Of a stretch of DNA of 64,000 nt, positions 1 through 10,290 are shown one piece after another (positions within the stretch are counted from its first letter, which is position 1; each line of letters begins with the position of its first letter). The DNA comes from Siniperca chuatsi (lineage: Eukaryota; Chordata; Actinopteri; Centrarchiformes; Sinipercidae). The notes below the pieces were generated by a model, which did not search any database, was not told the origin of the DNA, and saw only the letters and a program-made list of their open reading frames with translations. The position numbers and the translations under genes were made by a program. The stretch is taken from assembly GCF_020085105.1 (NCBI RefSeq), contig NC_058046.1, positions 14,101,175 through 14,165,174 of the forward strand. The letters are read 5' to 3'.

Positions 1-186
1 CAGTAAAAGTGTGATTTCAGTATGAATTTCTTAGGTTCTTATCACAGCTGCAAACTCCTGCACTTTTGTGATGTTTCGGTTTTAAAGTGGTTAAACTGAA
101 ACTGATTTTACATATTATAACTTTTTAACATTTATCAGATATTATGAAATATCTGTTCTTTATTATTTATTTATCTCTCTCCACAG

Positions 187-3136
187 GCTTTGGGGAGCAT
201 GTACTTCATCCACAAGACACTGAAAAACATCTATCAGTATGATTTTAATGGTAAAAACTTTACTCCTTACGCATTACGTTTGCATTAATTTGTATCATTT
301 TATTGAATGTTGGCTGGTGATGGATTCATATTGCTTTTTTCCTTGAAAAAAATGTGATGATTTTAGATCTGAACATAAACCACTCCCCTTGCATCCTGTG
401 CTGTTTTGGTAATGGCTCATAATGGCTCATACCTTCAATGAAGTAAAAGCAATGTTGCATATGATTGCCAAGATTCTTGTCATTTTTTAATATCAGGAAT
501 TTCAGGTAATTTCTCTGTGTATAATGACAGCTTGATGGCCAACCCTCCTAGCCAGATATTTGCAAAGAACCTGAATTTAAAATGGAGCTGTTATTTTCCT
601 GCTGCATAGTCCAGTCACGTTAGGTGTGAAAAAGCTCCTCAGAAAAGCTTATGGAAGAACCATAAACATCCTGCAGCTGCCACTCGCTGTGTGGCCCAAA
701 CCGATTGTTGTTCACCAAACACAGTCTAATGGCTCGCTTATAGATCCTCTCATCACATATGCCACTCTGATGAGGTTAACACCAGTTTATTGATTGTTGT
801 TTGCATGTTTTCTCACTCTTTTTCATGTCACACCTCCCCACCCCACCCCCCCCCCCACCCCCATCCCCCACCCCCCACCTCCTCCCTCCACCCTCTACCT
901 CTCTCCCTCTCTCAGTTAAGGATTTTAAAGCAGTGTCGGGGCAGAACAAGTACATGGGCTCTCTGGATGGGGTCGCCACAGTGGAGAAAGAAAAATTCCC
1001 AAAGAATTTCTGGCCTGATGTGAGTATGTATGCATGAGTGTGCATCTGTGTATGTCTACACACTGTATGTATGTGTGTGTAGTGTGTGTATGAGTGTGCA
1101 GGTGTGGGGAGGGGTACATGACGGCCAAAGGGAGATGTTGGGACAAATGAGTCTACTGGGTCTATAAGGGCTGTCTGCTTGCTCTGACAGGGAGATGAGA
1201 CAAATTATGTGAAAGAATCAATAATTATCAGTTTGGCCCTTCAAAGACACGACTCACTGCTGTTTAGTGACTCACTCTAATTTGTCTCTGTTGCAGTTCA
1301 AGTGGTCCAGAAAGGGCTTCATGAGGACCCGCTGGATCATACACAACCAGTACGTACTGCACACTAACCTCACCTTGATTAAAAAAAAAGTCAGGGTTGG
1401 GCTCAACTCACTTTCACTTTTGGTTGTTTGTTGACTTTTGTGAAATGCAGTTATTAGAATTGTCCTGATAACTCCCACTTTTAGAACAAAACTAGCAAAA
1501 TTCTTGTGATTCCCTTGATACATTGATACAAAGACACCCTGGTTTCATAGAATAGCTGTCTCTGAAGTTCTCCAAAATGAGAAACAAAAGAAAGTCTGTC
1601 ACACCCTCAGAGGAGGGTTGGGTATCACTAGAAAATTTTCAGTTCTAGTGCCGATACAATACTTAAATACTCAAATATACTATCACCTTTATTGGACAGA
1701 GTGACGTGAAGAGGCAGACAGGAAATGTGGGGGGCATGTCGTTGTAACCATTCGGCTACCAAGGCGCTCCATTAATTGACTCAATACTTTGAAATATATG
1801 AATTAGTTTTTCCACAAAACCATTTTTTATAATTTAAAGCAGCATTTTATTCATATATTTGTATTAACAGTGGATCACATGACTACTTATATGTGACAGG
1901 GGTCACTCTTAGTGACGAATCCACAGATAATTACCACCCGTTTTTAAGCGAAAAAGCTCTAAAAACCCACTGTACGCTACCTGCTCAGCACCAAACAGCC
2001 GGCAGACAAAGTTAGCGACTAGCTAATGAACAATGTGGAGCATCTAGCAACTAAAGAGGCAGGTATATCCCTCAAGAGTTTGTGGAAATCAAAACAGAGC
2101 TAAAAAGAGAGTTAATATTGGACTTAAATTTATCAAGTCACCAGAAACAGGACTCCAAATGAAAGAGCTAATGTTGCTTTGTATCTCCTGGATGTGTAAA
2201 TAAGCAACTGTTAACTGCTAACAAGTTCATTATATCAACTTAACTAGGTGATAATATGCAAATGCTGTGTGCAGCTTGTTTCCGTTGCCCGTGAGAGGCC
2301 AAAAATCAGTTAATGCTGGTTTAACACAAAAGTTCAAATGTTAAATGTTCTCTAAATACAAGCAGCCGAAGAAGAACTTCACCCAATTAAATAGTCTAAA
2401 ATTGGCAAAATTATGATGTAATCAGTAAATATCTGACCAGACATCAGATGCCTAGTTTTGACAGTTTTCACATTTTGGTTGGTACAAAACAAATACTGAG
2501 GTATGATACCCAACCCTTCCTCGGAGTTGTTTGAGCTCTCGCCACATTCAGAAACAATTGCTCACTGCTGCTGACAGTGGCACAAACTCATACCTTCTGT
2601 TTTCTCATCACCCCAATCACTATTAGCTAGTTTTATGAAAAACCTTGAAATTATTAATTTAGTTTGGCGACTAAACAAATAATTACCAGATATTTTACAT
2701 TTATACTCAGCCTGGTGCCTTGGTGCCGACCCAGGCCATATGTGAACAAATTTTTATTTAATTAGCAAAGAATGTATATTTATGATCTATGTTTTGAATC
2801 CACTTTATTGAATAGCCCTGAAACCAACCAGGATAAATCACACAGGGCTGCTACAGCTGTGTTTTCTGAGAACTTTAGTCACTATTTGCTCTGCTGTGTT
2901 GCTACTGGGGGGTAATAACAAAAGGAGCCCACAATCTGTGTGCCACAACATCGCGCTGTGAGTCAACACAGCTCGTGGTTGGATGCACATTAATTGTTTT
3001 CCAGTGACAGCCAACGAAAAGGAGTGAGTGCTCGGCACAAAAGACAAATGTGCTTGTTTGTGGACTCAGCATTAACACAAGTGCGGTCATTGATAAGAAA
3101 GCTCCTCATAAGTGACACCCGTGTTGGCACACACGC

Positions 3137-3202
<66 letters not shown>

Positions 3203-5827
3203 ATCAGATGTCCGGTTTTGGTGTTATCAGATTGTTTCCTGTTTTTTCACCTGCCACATATCACCATATTTTGTGTGTGTGTGTGTGTGTCTTCACAGAG
3301 GACTGGACTTGGTCAATGTCCACCTGTTCCATGATGCCTCCAACCTCATTGCCTGCAACTCCAGTCCTTCCATTTATTCAGCCAACCGCAAAAACGCTCT
3401 CAGATATGTCATCAACAGGTCAGATTTCTAGCTGCACACAACTATGAAAAACACGACTGTAAAATGTAGAAGATGACAGCAAATACACACTGAGTCCAAA
3501 GCAAAAAAACAATAATTGAAAACTCCTTGCTTGACTGAATGACCTCTACGAATGGAGTATGTTTCTTACAGTCTTGGCTAATATCATCTGCCATCATAAT
3601 GCCTTTCTTATCTTGTAAACAGTATATTTCAGGAATTTACATAAACTCTGACCTCTGAAACAGTGAGGTTTAATAGAGATAAAGACCCAAACATCCAAAC
3701 ATCTATATGATTCCTGACAATGCTACTTCCCTCCAGGATATCAGACAGCCACTACACTCCTCTGCCTTTCTTCCTGTTTGGAGATTTCAACTTCCGTCTG
3801 GACACACTTAGTCTTGTCCAGGTATGTAACAACTTTCATTTCTCCTGAAGCTCATGTGACAGGTTTGTGTATCTGCCTGGCATTTTGACATAGACCCTTC
3901 CCTGTGTTTGTGTTTTTGTGAGCAGCATCTGTCCACTTCGGCAGATATGCAGACAGTGAAGAAGGACAGCAGTAATGAAGTGGAGAAAATCATCTGCGAA
4001 GAAAAAGACAACGACCACCAGGTGATTAAAACCTGTTCAGTTAAGACAACAACTGACATTTTATTTTTAGTGCTGCTTTCACTTAACTTGCCTTCACTTC
4101 ACCTGCAGGTGCTCCTCCACATTGAGGAGAAGCTGTTTACCTATCTGCACCAGGCAGTTTTCAGGGAGGACAATGGCAGAGCAGTGAGTACACAATTTCA
4201 ACTTTCACCTAGACTGATCACTTCAGCTACACCACAGTTCCAGAGAAACTCTGTGCTGTGACTATTACTTATAATACAACAGGCTGCTTAGCAACAATCT
4301 GACATTTCTTCGCAGATTTTAGATTAGATCCTGTCAGCGTAAATAGAGTCCTATGAATGACAGGACAGTAAATACAAAAGCTCGGAGTTAAACAGAACTG
4401 CGATAAGTAAACTGGGTTTTCACTCGTGCTGAAGTTACACTCACTCACTTCATGCTTGTTTGTAATATGTTGAGATTTCCTGTAATCAGTAATGGCCTCT
4501 ATCCCTCAGCTTTTGAAATATGACAAAGAAGTCGCAGCCTTTCATGATGTTATAAGGGAAGAGGACATCAAGTTTCCACCCAGGTAAGATGTGTAACTGA
4601 GCTACTTGCTGCAAACATAGTGTATGAACTCCCACCTCTGTTGTTATCCCTTAAATGCACTGTCTCTCTCTGTCTCTTAGCTACCCCTACAGTGAAGAGT
4701 ACACTAAACCGACCCAGTACATGAACACTCGCTGTCCTGCCTGGTGTGATCGTATCCTCATGTCACACACAGCCCAAGAATTAATCCACAAGGTCAGTCA
4801 GTGCTTAAAATCATTGTATCTAAATCTGAAATGCATAACTTTCTGCATGTTAGCTGTCTTTACACTTCCACACAAAGTGCAGAATGTAATCTCTGGTAAA
4901 AAGCTTATATATACACAGAGTTTAATACAAGATTGCAACTTCTTGATAGGTTGTTGTCAGATAAGGCTAAGTGGCTAGTGGACCTTTCTAACACCATTGT
5001 CCAAACAATATTTACATTCTCACATGGCTAGAGAGTTTATTACAAGATTAATGTCATTTAGCTTAAAAGCTAACCAAAGGTTATATTATTAGCTAGTACA
5101 TTACCTGTCCAAATTAAGCTTCAACATCTTTAAATCCCTTATCTTTCTTTTGAAATAATATTTACCCTTGTTTTGACCACTTTCTCTCACTTTGCCTTTT
5201 TGGCTTTTTTTGCTGCCTCAGATAGGGTGCAGGAGATTGCATCGCAGTCAGCACTGACCGTTTGCTAAGCCCCGCACCCCTTAGTTACTGTTGCTATGCC
5301 TGTCAAGCTTCACGTTCTTGCACAGCACGCATTCAGTTTACAATAACAATAATATGTGCTACCATACTGAAGTGTGTTATCTGCTATTAGCATTGTGCTG
5401 TTGATTTCAATGTGTGAAAAAAATTGTGGAAAACATGTCACTTCCTGTATAATGGCTGTGGTTTGAACAGAATTTTTTGTAGTCCTATCCGGGAAAATGT
5501 GCCAGTCTCTTGACCATGCAGATGACATTTTAACTAAAAGAAATTATAGATGTAAGCTTTAATGTTGAATGTCACATTTTCATATTTGCTTTTTTACTTG
5601 TCTACTAGATGATATAAAAGTTCATTCTTCTTTTCAGAGAGATGATGGTGAGAAGAGCGTTGTTTATGACACAGTGGGCCCTAATATCTGTATGGGAGAC
5701 CATAAGGTAACAGTTTAAATAGCATGTATATTATGCAGGCAAACAAACCAGCCATGTAGAGTAACTGTGGTGTGTTTTCTTGTAGCCGGTTTTCTTGTTC
5801 TTCTCACTGAAGACAAACGAACATTGA
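187..5827 (+). CDS. INPP5A-like inositol 1,4,5-trisphosphate 5-phosphatase (5' end outside window)
   Basis: Type I 5-phosphatases remove the 5-phosphate of Ins(1,4,5)P3 and Ins(1,3,4,5)P4 and so end calcium signals. Eleven phase-compatible exons are seen: 187-250, 916-1019, 1297-1349, 3299-3418, 3737-3821, 3926-4021, 4109-4183, 4510-4583, 4681-4792, 5638-5706, 5786-5827. They give 297 residues; about 100 N-terminal residues of a usual ~410 lie off the left edge. Visible motifs (numbered within this fragment) are NVHLFHDASN, the metal/phosphate motif FGDFNFR (128-134), the RCPAWCDRIL motif (241-250) and GDHKPVF (281-287), so the enzyme should be active. The protein ends PVFLFFSLKTNEH and stops at 5825-5827, without the C-terminal CAAX box by which human INPP5A is farnesylated. 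Divergence from INPP5A (about half to two thirds identical by eye) and the neighbour nkx6.3 suggest an INPP5A paralogue, not INPP5A itself. Family certain; exact orthology inferred. Confidence 0.93.
834..915 (+). repeat. C-rich polypyrimidine tract before a 3' splice site
   Basis: About 80 bases of almost pure C/T with long C runs, interrupted by single A residues, end at the acceptor CAG at 913-915. The opposite strand carries many G runs of four or more and could form G-quadruplexes. It serves as an unusually long polypyrimidine tract for the exon at 916. Confidence 0.75.
1613..2518. mobile_element. hAT-like non-autonomous DNA transposon (906 bp) in intron
   Basis: The ends read GAGGGTTGGGTATC and, inverted, AAGGGTTGGGTATC. 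They are flanked by 8-bp direct repeats CCTCAGAG (1605-1612) and CCTCGGAG (2519-2526), matching at 7 of 8 bases. Eight-base duplications and AGGGTTGGG-type ends fit the hAT superfamily. No transposase frame is present. It carries a reverse-oriented tRNA-SINE remnant near 1685-1775. Confidence 0.7.
1685..1775 (-). mobile_element. Degenerate tRNA-derived SINE fragment inside the hAT-like element
   Basis: On the minus strand it begins with a box-A-like GGTAGCCGAATGGTTAC and ends with a TTTCCTGTCTGCCTCTT stretch and CAATAAAGG tail. This is the layout of tRNA-head SINEs found throughout percomorph genomes. It is short and diverged, so the family is not named. Confidence 0.5.
3129..3200. repeat. 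(CA)n microsatellite
   Basis: About 35 CA units in the intron upstream of the exon at 3299, with a few G interruptions at its left end. A (TG)9 tract lies about 70 bases further on, so the transcript could fold the two together. Confidence 0.95.
3272..3290. repeat. (TG)n tract next to a 3' splice site
   Basis: Nine TG units end eight bases before the acceptor CTTCACAG of the exon at 3299. It replaces most of a normal polypyrimidine tract. Confidence 0.9.
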
Positions 5828-6550
5828 CTCGGATCCTTCACAATGGTAAGCACATGTGCTAGTGAGCGCGTTTCTATACTGTACAGCGTGTGGAAGTGTA
5901 TATGTGTCCATGTGGTGATTCCAGAGGGGGGATTCAATGTGTGAGAGCGATCACAGTAATCTTGCTCTGCTCCCCAGAGAGCCGTAAGCCAGGCTGGCCC
6001 ATTGGAGTCGGGATATGAACTAAGATGAAGTGCCTGCGGGACACGAGCGCTCCTTTGTGTCCAGCATAGTAGAACCACAGGCGATCAGCACCTTTCACTG
6101 ATCTATGTCTATTGAATCCTCTCCACTGTCACTGTGGCTACACACTAAGTGCATTGCAGGCCCGCTTTTCATTAATTACCATCTTGATGGTCGGCTGGAG
6201 AGACATGCATTGTGCCAGACAGCATATTGGCATTTTTACGGCCATGATTTTGTTTTGCTGCCGTTAAAATTTTATTTTTTAAGGATAGACTGCTTTTTCA
6301 TGAGGGTGCTTCTTCAGAGGGCTGCAAAATGATGAGATCCACACAGTGAAGATGCTACAACCAGCTCACTTTTCCTTTTGTTTTTGACATTTTGAGACAC
6401 AGACCAAGTTCATTCCAGTACGGCAGTAACTGTATTTCTCATGCCACATTTTGCAGTAGGCATTTTACATTTTTTGTATGTTGATGCATGTTGATTGATA
6501 AGCACTTTTTTATGAATGTAACATTTTACATCTTAAATTTAAATTAAATA

Positions 6551-7915
6551 CAGGGCTCAACAATATGGATTGCCCGATTGCCTGGGGCAAGTAAAATGGC
6601 ACTTTGGGCAAGTAAATCAAGCAACTCACTTGCCCGATCTGGCAAGTGGTAAAAAAGAATTAAACATATGTATTTTTCCGGAGCTGATAATGGATCTAGC
6701 TTTCTCTGTTGAGAGTTACACATACTGATTGTGCACTCACGAGTAGGGATGGATACTGAAGCACGGTATTAAACAGGCCCAGGGGCTAAATAATTAAAGA
6801 CCGTAGTCTTATCACACTCGCTGCAGCCTCTCCTGCTGTCTGTGTCAGGCTGAGCTCCTCCACACACACACTCACAAATGTAGCGCAGCGGTCAGCAGAT
6901 CAGACAGGCCGTGGTGGAGATTACTAGAGTTGACATCAACTACGCTCGTTACTTTAAGTAAGTGCATTAAATCCTCCGCGAGTAAAAAGCAATACTTTTA
7001 TCAATACACCTGTTCAACAAGCACGTCATGTAGAAAGCAATATTTTAATCTGCTCTGTCTGCAGTCTCTCATGTTTCACACAAGCACAGTGCGCTAGCTC
7101 GGCTTATAGCGCATTGTTACAAACAAGCCAAAATGAAGCTGTCAGTATGTAGTCTAACAGTTTATCTTAGTTTGCCACGAATCTTAAAATTTGGCAAATT
7201 CTTGTAAACTTACTGCTGGCTTAGACAAACAAGCCCCTCCTCCCTCTACCAGCTAACTTATCTGCAGTGAATCACAGCAGCAGCAGAGGGAGGAGGACAG
7301 AGGACAGGAGGAAGGACTGATACTGACTGATGTTCAGATAGAATAAAGAACACAGACATCACTCAATATTTTGATGTCAGGAATAGGATTTATTTTATTA
7401 TTGAGTTTATATAGTGACTTTGCTGTTGTAAACACTGTTGCTGCTTTAAAAAAAATATAACATTTAAAATATTCAATTCTAATCATGTAATGAATTTACA
7501 CTTTTACAAAAATATATTTTTTAAAAAGCAGTTATTTAGTAATGAAAAAGAACTGATACTAGTATCAATAAAGAACCAATAAGAGAGTTGATAAGAATAG
7601 TAGTATCAATAAAATCCTAACAATACCCATCCCTACTCATGAGAAAATGGCAGCGGGTAAAGACAAAGATAATTTAGATAATTTATCACTCACTCTCAGT
7701 TAAGGAGTCCATCTCTAGATAGGAGGGGGATTGTCATACCATTTTCGATATGCAAGAATGTTTGTTGCTTTGCATCTATGACACGCTGTGTCCTTGTTCT
7801 GATTAATTTACTTTATTTATAACAATTAAATATGACTTTAGTTTTTGTTGTTATTTGATAACCGCTAATAAATAAAACAATTTGTACAGAGGCAAGTAAA
7901 ATTTGACTTTGGGAT
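6551..7915. repeat. Interspersed repeat interrupted by a younger transposon
   Basis: Two related direct segments, at 6584-6616 (GGGGCAAGTAAAATGGCACT followed by TTGGGCAAG) and 7891-7913 (GGCAAGTAAAATTTGACTTT followed by GGG), bracket about 1.3 kb. Between them lies a complete hAT-like element (6744-7635). The outer sequence looks like an older interspersed repeat or duplicated fragment. I cannot assign its class. Confidence 0.45.
6744..7635. mobile_element. hAT-like non-autonomous DNA transposon (892 bp), nested
   Basis: Terminal inverted repeats start TAGGGATGGATACTG on the left and TAGGGATGGGTATTG (reverse complement) on the right. The 8-bp target duplications are CTCACGAG (6736-6743) and CTCATGAG (7636-7643), 7 of 8 identical. 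The size and ends resemble the element at 1613-2518, but the sequences are not the same. No transposase frame is seen. Confidence 0.78.
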
Positions 7916-8051
7916 TTCTGAGGTGTTCTTGTTTGCTTTGAAAGGCTTCCAATGGCCTTTGTATTAATAGTGTCAGATAATATGGTCCCCGTCAGCAATG
8001 TGATCTATTTCTCATTCCTACGCTTTTGTTTCTGTTGGCACGTGATGTATG

Positions 8052-8052
<1 letters not shown>

Positions 8053-8097
<45 letters not shown>
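8053..8097. repeat. (TG)n microsatellite
   Basis: About 22 TG units directly upstream of the CTGCAG acceptor at 8101-8106. It acts as the whole upstream tract of that putative splice site. Confidence 0.95.
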
Positions 8098-8098
<1 letters not shown>

Positions 8099-8106
8099 TG
8101 CTGCAG

Positions 8107-10290
8107 GTCTATGACTGCACCATCCTCAGAGCTCTGCCACAGTATCAGTACCAGAGGTTAATCAGCATGATGGTTACCTGCCACAACCCACCCATCAGCC
8201 AGCTGCGGGTCTTGACACAGTTAGTCCCCACTGTTAAAACCCCGTCCTCACATCACTGGTGTCTCACATCTGATCTCACTGTTTCATACTGTCGACCACA
8301 GCTGGAGTGACACGAGCACAGATTTTTTAGCCGCTGTCATGGATTTCTGAGGCAGTTGTCCAGATTCTCCAACTCGCTCTCAGATCTTAAGTCCCCTGAC
8401 CTGAAACCTCAGTGTCACTGAGGATGTTCCTGTTTTTTGAACGTCCCCGAACAATGACGTAAAGACTGCAGTGTGTGACTGTGGACCAGCCCCTTGGACC
8501 AGCCCCCACATGGATGGGTACATGCATATGCAAAGTTTTGATTAGAGTGATTTTAATTGTTGCATTTTAAAATATATGCCTTTTTTACCAGCAGTGTCAG
8601 ATAACCCCAGACCAAGGCATCACAAATGTACTCATTCCTTATTTAATTTATGAAATCTCTCCAGTCAGTCAGGCCACTTTGTAGCAACTGAACTGGATAG
8701 CTTCCACTCAGTCAGTTTTAAATTAGCAGTTGAATTCAGCCAATCAGAATCCAGTATTGTGAAACTCCAGTGTAAATAACTTCTAGCTAAACATTATGAA
8801 GAACATTAGTGTTATTATAAACCACAGTGAATGTAAAGACAAAAAATATGGGATCTTTAATATCAAGTTTTGGACCAGGCCTACTGACTGTGTGCATGCT
8901 ATTTTGTATTTTATGAAATTTTTTGTTCAGGTATTTATACTTAAATACTTTTTAAAGTTGTTTACTGTCAGGGTAAGCAGGATATTTTAAACACAGGGAA
9001 ACACAGTAGAGGAATGCTGCTATTCTGTTCATTATTCATGAATGATTTCTTACTGACATGTTATTGTTTTTCATACATGTAGCTACTTCATCACAGTGGC
9101 TTTAACTATGTCACGTCTCTTGATTACAGAACAAAATCTATTATAGAATTGATTTTGATAAATGTAAATGACGATTTTAATATCGAAATGATGTAGAAAA
9201 GACACTAGACAGTGGACAAAAGGCCAATAACATTTTAAAGCAACAACAAACCGACTGCAGCAGTTTTGTCTGTTTATGAATGCTGTGGTAGATGCTGAAT
9301 TAATTCATATAACACAGCAGCAGAGTGTTTCACCCTGTTGAATTTAAAGTAGCATTCTTTTGCTGTTTTTTCCATGTACCAATAATAATACCAAGTGCTT
9401 TATTCCACAAGCTATAACTCAGCAGTTCTCCATGTTTCAGTTTCCTCACTCAGAAAGTTCCCTTTACAGTTTGTCTGCACAGAAATCTCTTCCACCCTGT
9501 TCTGGTTGGCATCGACCTTATTTCATTGCCAAAAGAATTATACTGTAGGCCTCACATGTTTACTTCTAACTCTAGTTAATGAGTGTGGGTGTTTCCATCA
9601 CATGGCTTCACTTGAAGTCCACAAAATCCTGTATATATACAGTATATGCACACATGTGCACACCTACACACAAACAGAAGGTTTGCTTTTGGATGTTTGT
9701 CTTATTTTATTTTGTTGATTCATAATCTCATACTTTAGCTGTGTAATATTTTTGATGTGAGTTATTGGTTAGATTCTTTGATCTGGCTTTAATAATGACT
9801 AATTGAAAGAATTTAAAATATGTTTTTGTGGTTTTTTACTTCCATCCATCCATCCATTAACCATACCCGCTTAGGGTCGCGGGGTCGGCTGGAGCCAATT
9901 CCCGGCTGACGTTTATCATATATATTTTTGGAGTGTTTTGTGAAATGTCTTTTGTGTTACACAGCTTGGTGGAACAGTACACCCCCTATATTCATACAAT
10001 AACACTTTTCATGCATAAATTCACAGATATTCATATTAAGGACTGTCAGTCATATCTGTACTGTGGGACTGAAGCCTTGCCATAACAAGATGAAGTTAAG
10101 AATCAGTGATGCAAATGTCTGTGTGGATTGAGAACAGTTTGTAAGTAATAAACTTTAAGCGGTTCACTGTTGACCAGTCATGGGAGTGGAGTTCATTCTA
10201 AGGCCAGTATTACCTTCAGATTAACTCTGGTCAAACACTACATCATTGTGATATTTCACTTTTGTAAATAAAATATTAACCTCTTAAACA
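8107..10290 (+). other. Probable noncoding last exon / 3'UTR of the INPP5A-like gene
   Basis: The stop codon of the phosphatase is followed 18 bases later by a good donor (GTAAGC at 5846). The next convincing acceptor is CTGCAG at 8101-8106, preceded by a ~45-base TG tract. A polyadenylation signal AATAAA lies at 10267-10272. A stop this close to the last junction would not trigger nonsense-mediated decay. No long open frame fits as coding extension. Alternatively transcripts may end unspliced after 5827, and the exon may be a chance match. Confidence 0.4.
9840..9911. mobile_element. Short copy of a CATCCATCC-type teleost interspersed repeat
   Basis: A run of CCAT units is followed by a segment reading TACCCGCTTAGGGTCGCGGGG and a GGCTGGAGCCAATTCCCGGCTGAC segment. 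This signature recurs widely in teleost genomes, probably as a retrotransposon tail. Only about 70 bases remain. Confidence 0.55.

Noticed and set aside
2994-3431. 145-residue frame with a long His/Thr run
   Set aside because: It reads through the (CA)n microsatellite and into a real exon in the wrong context.
5846-8310. Coding extension of the phosphatase into the exon at 8107
   Set aside because: The stop at 5825 precedes the donor, and no frame of the 8107 exon resembles an INPP5A C-terminus or CAAX end.
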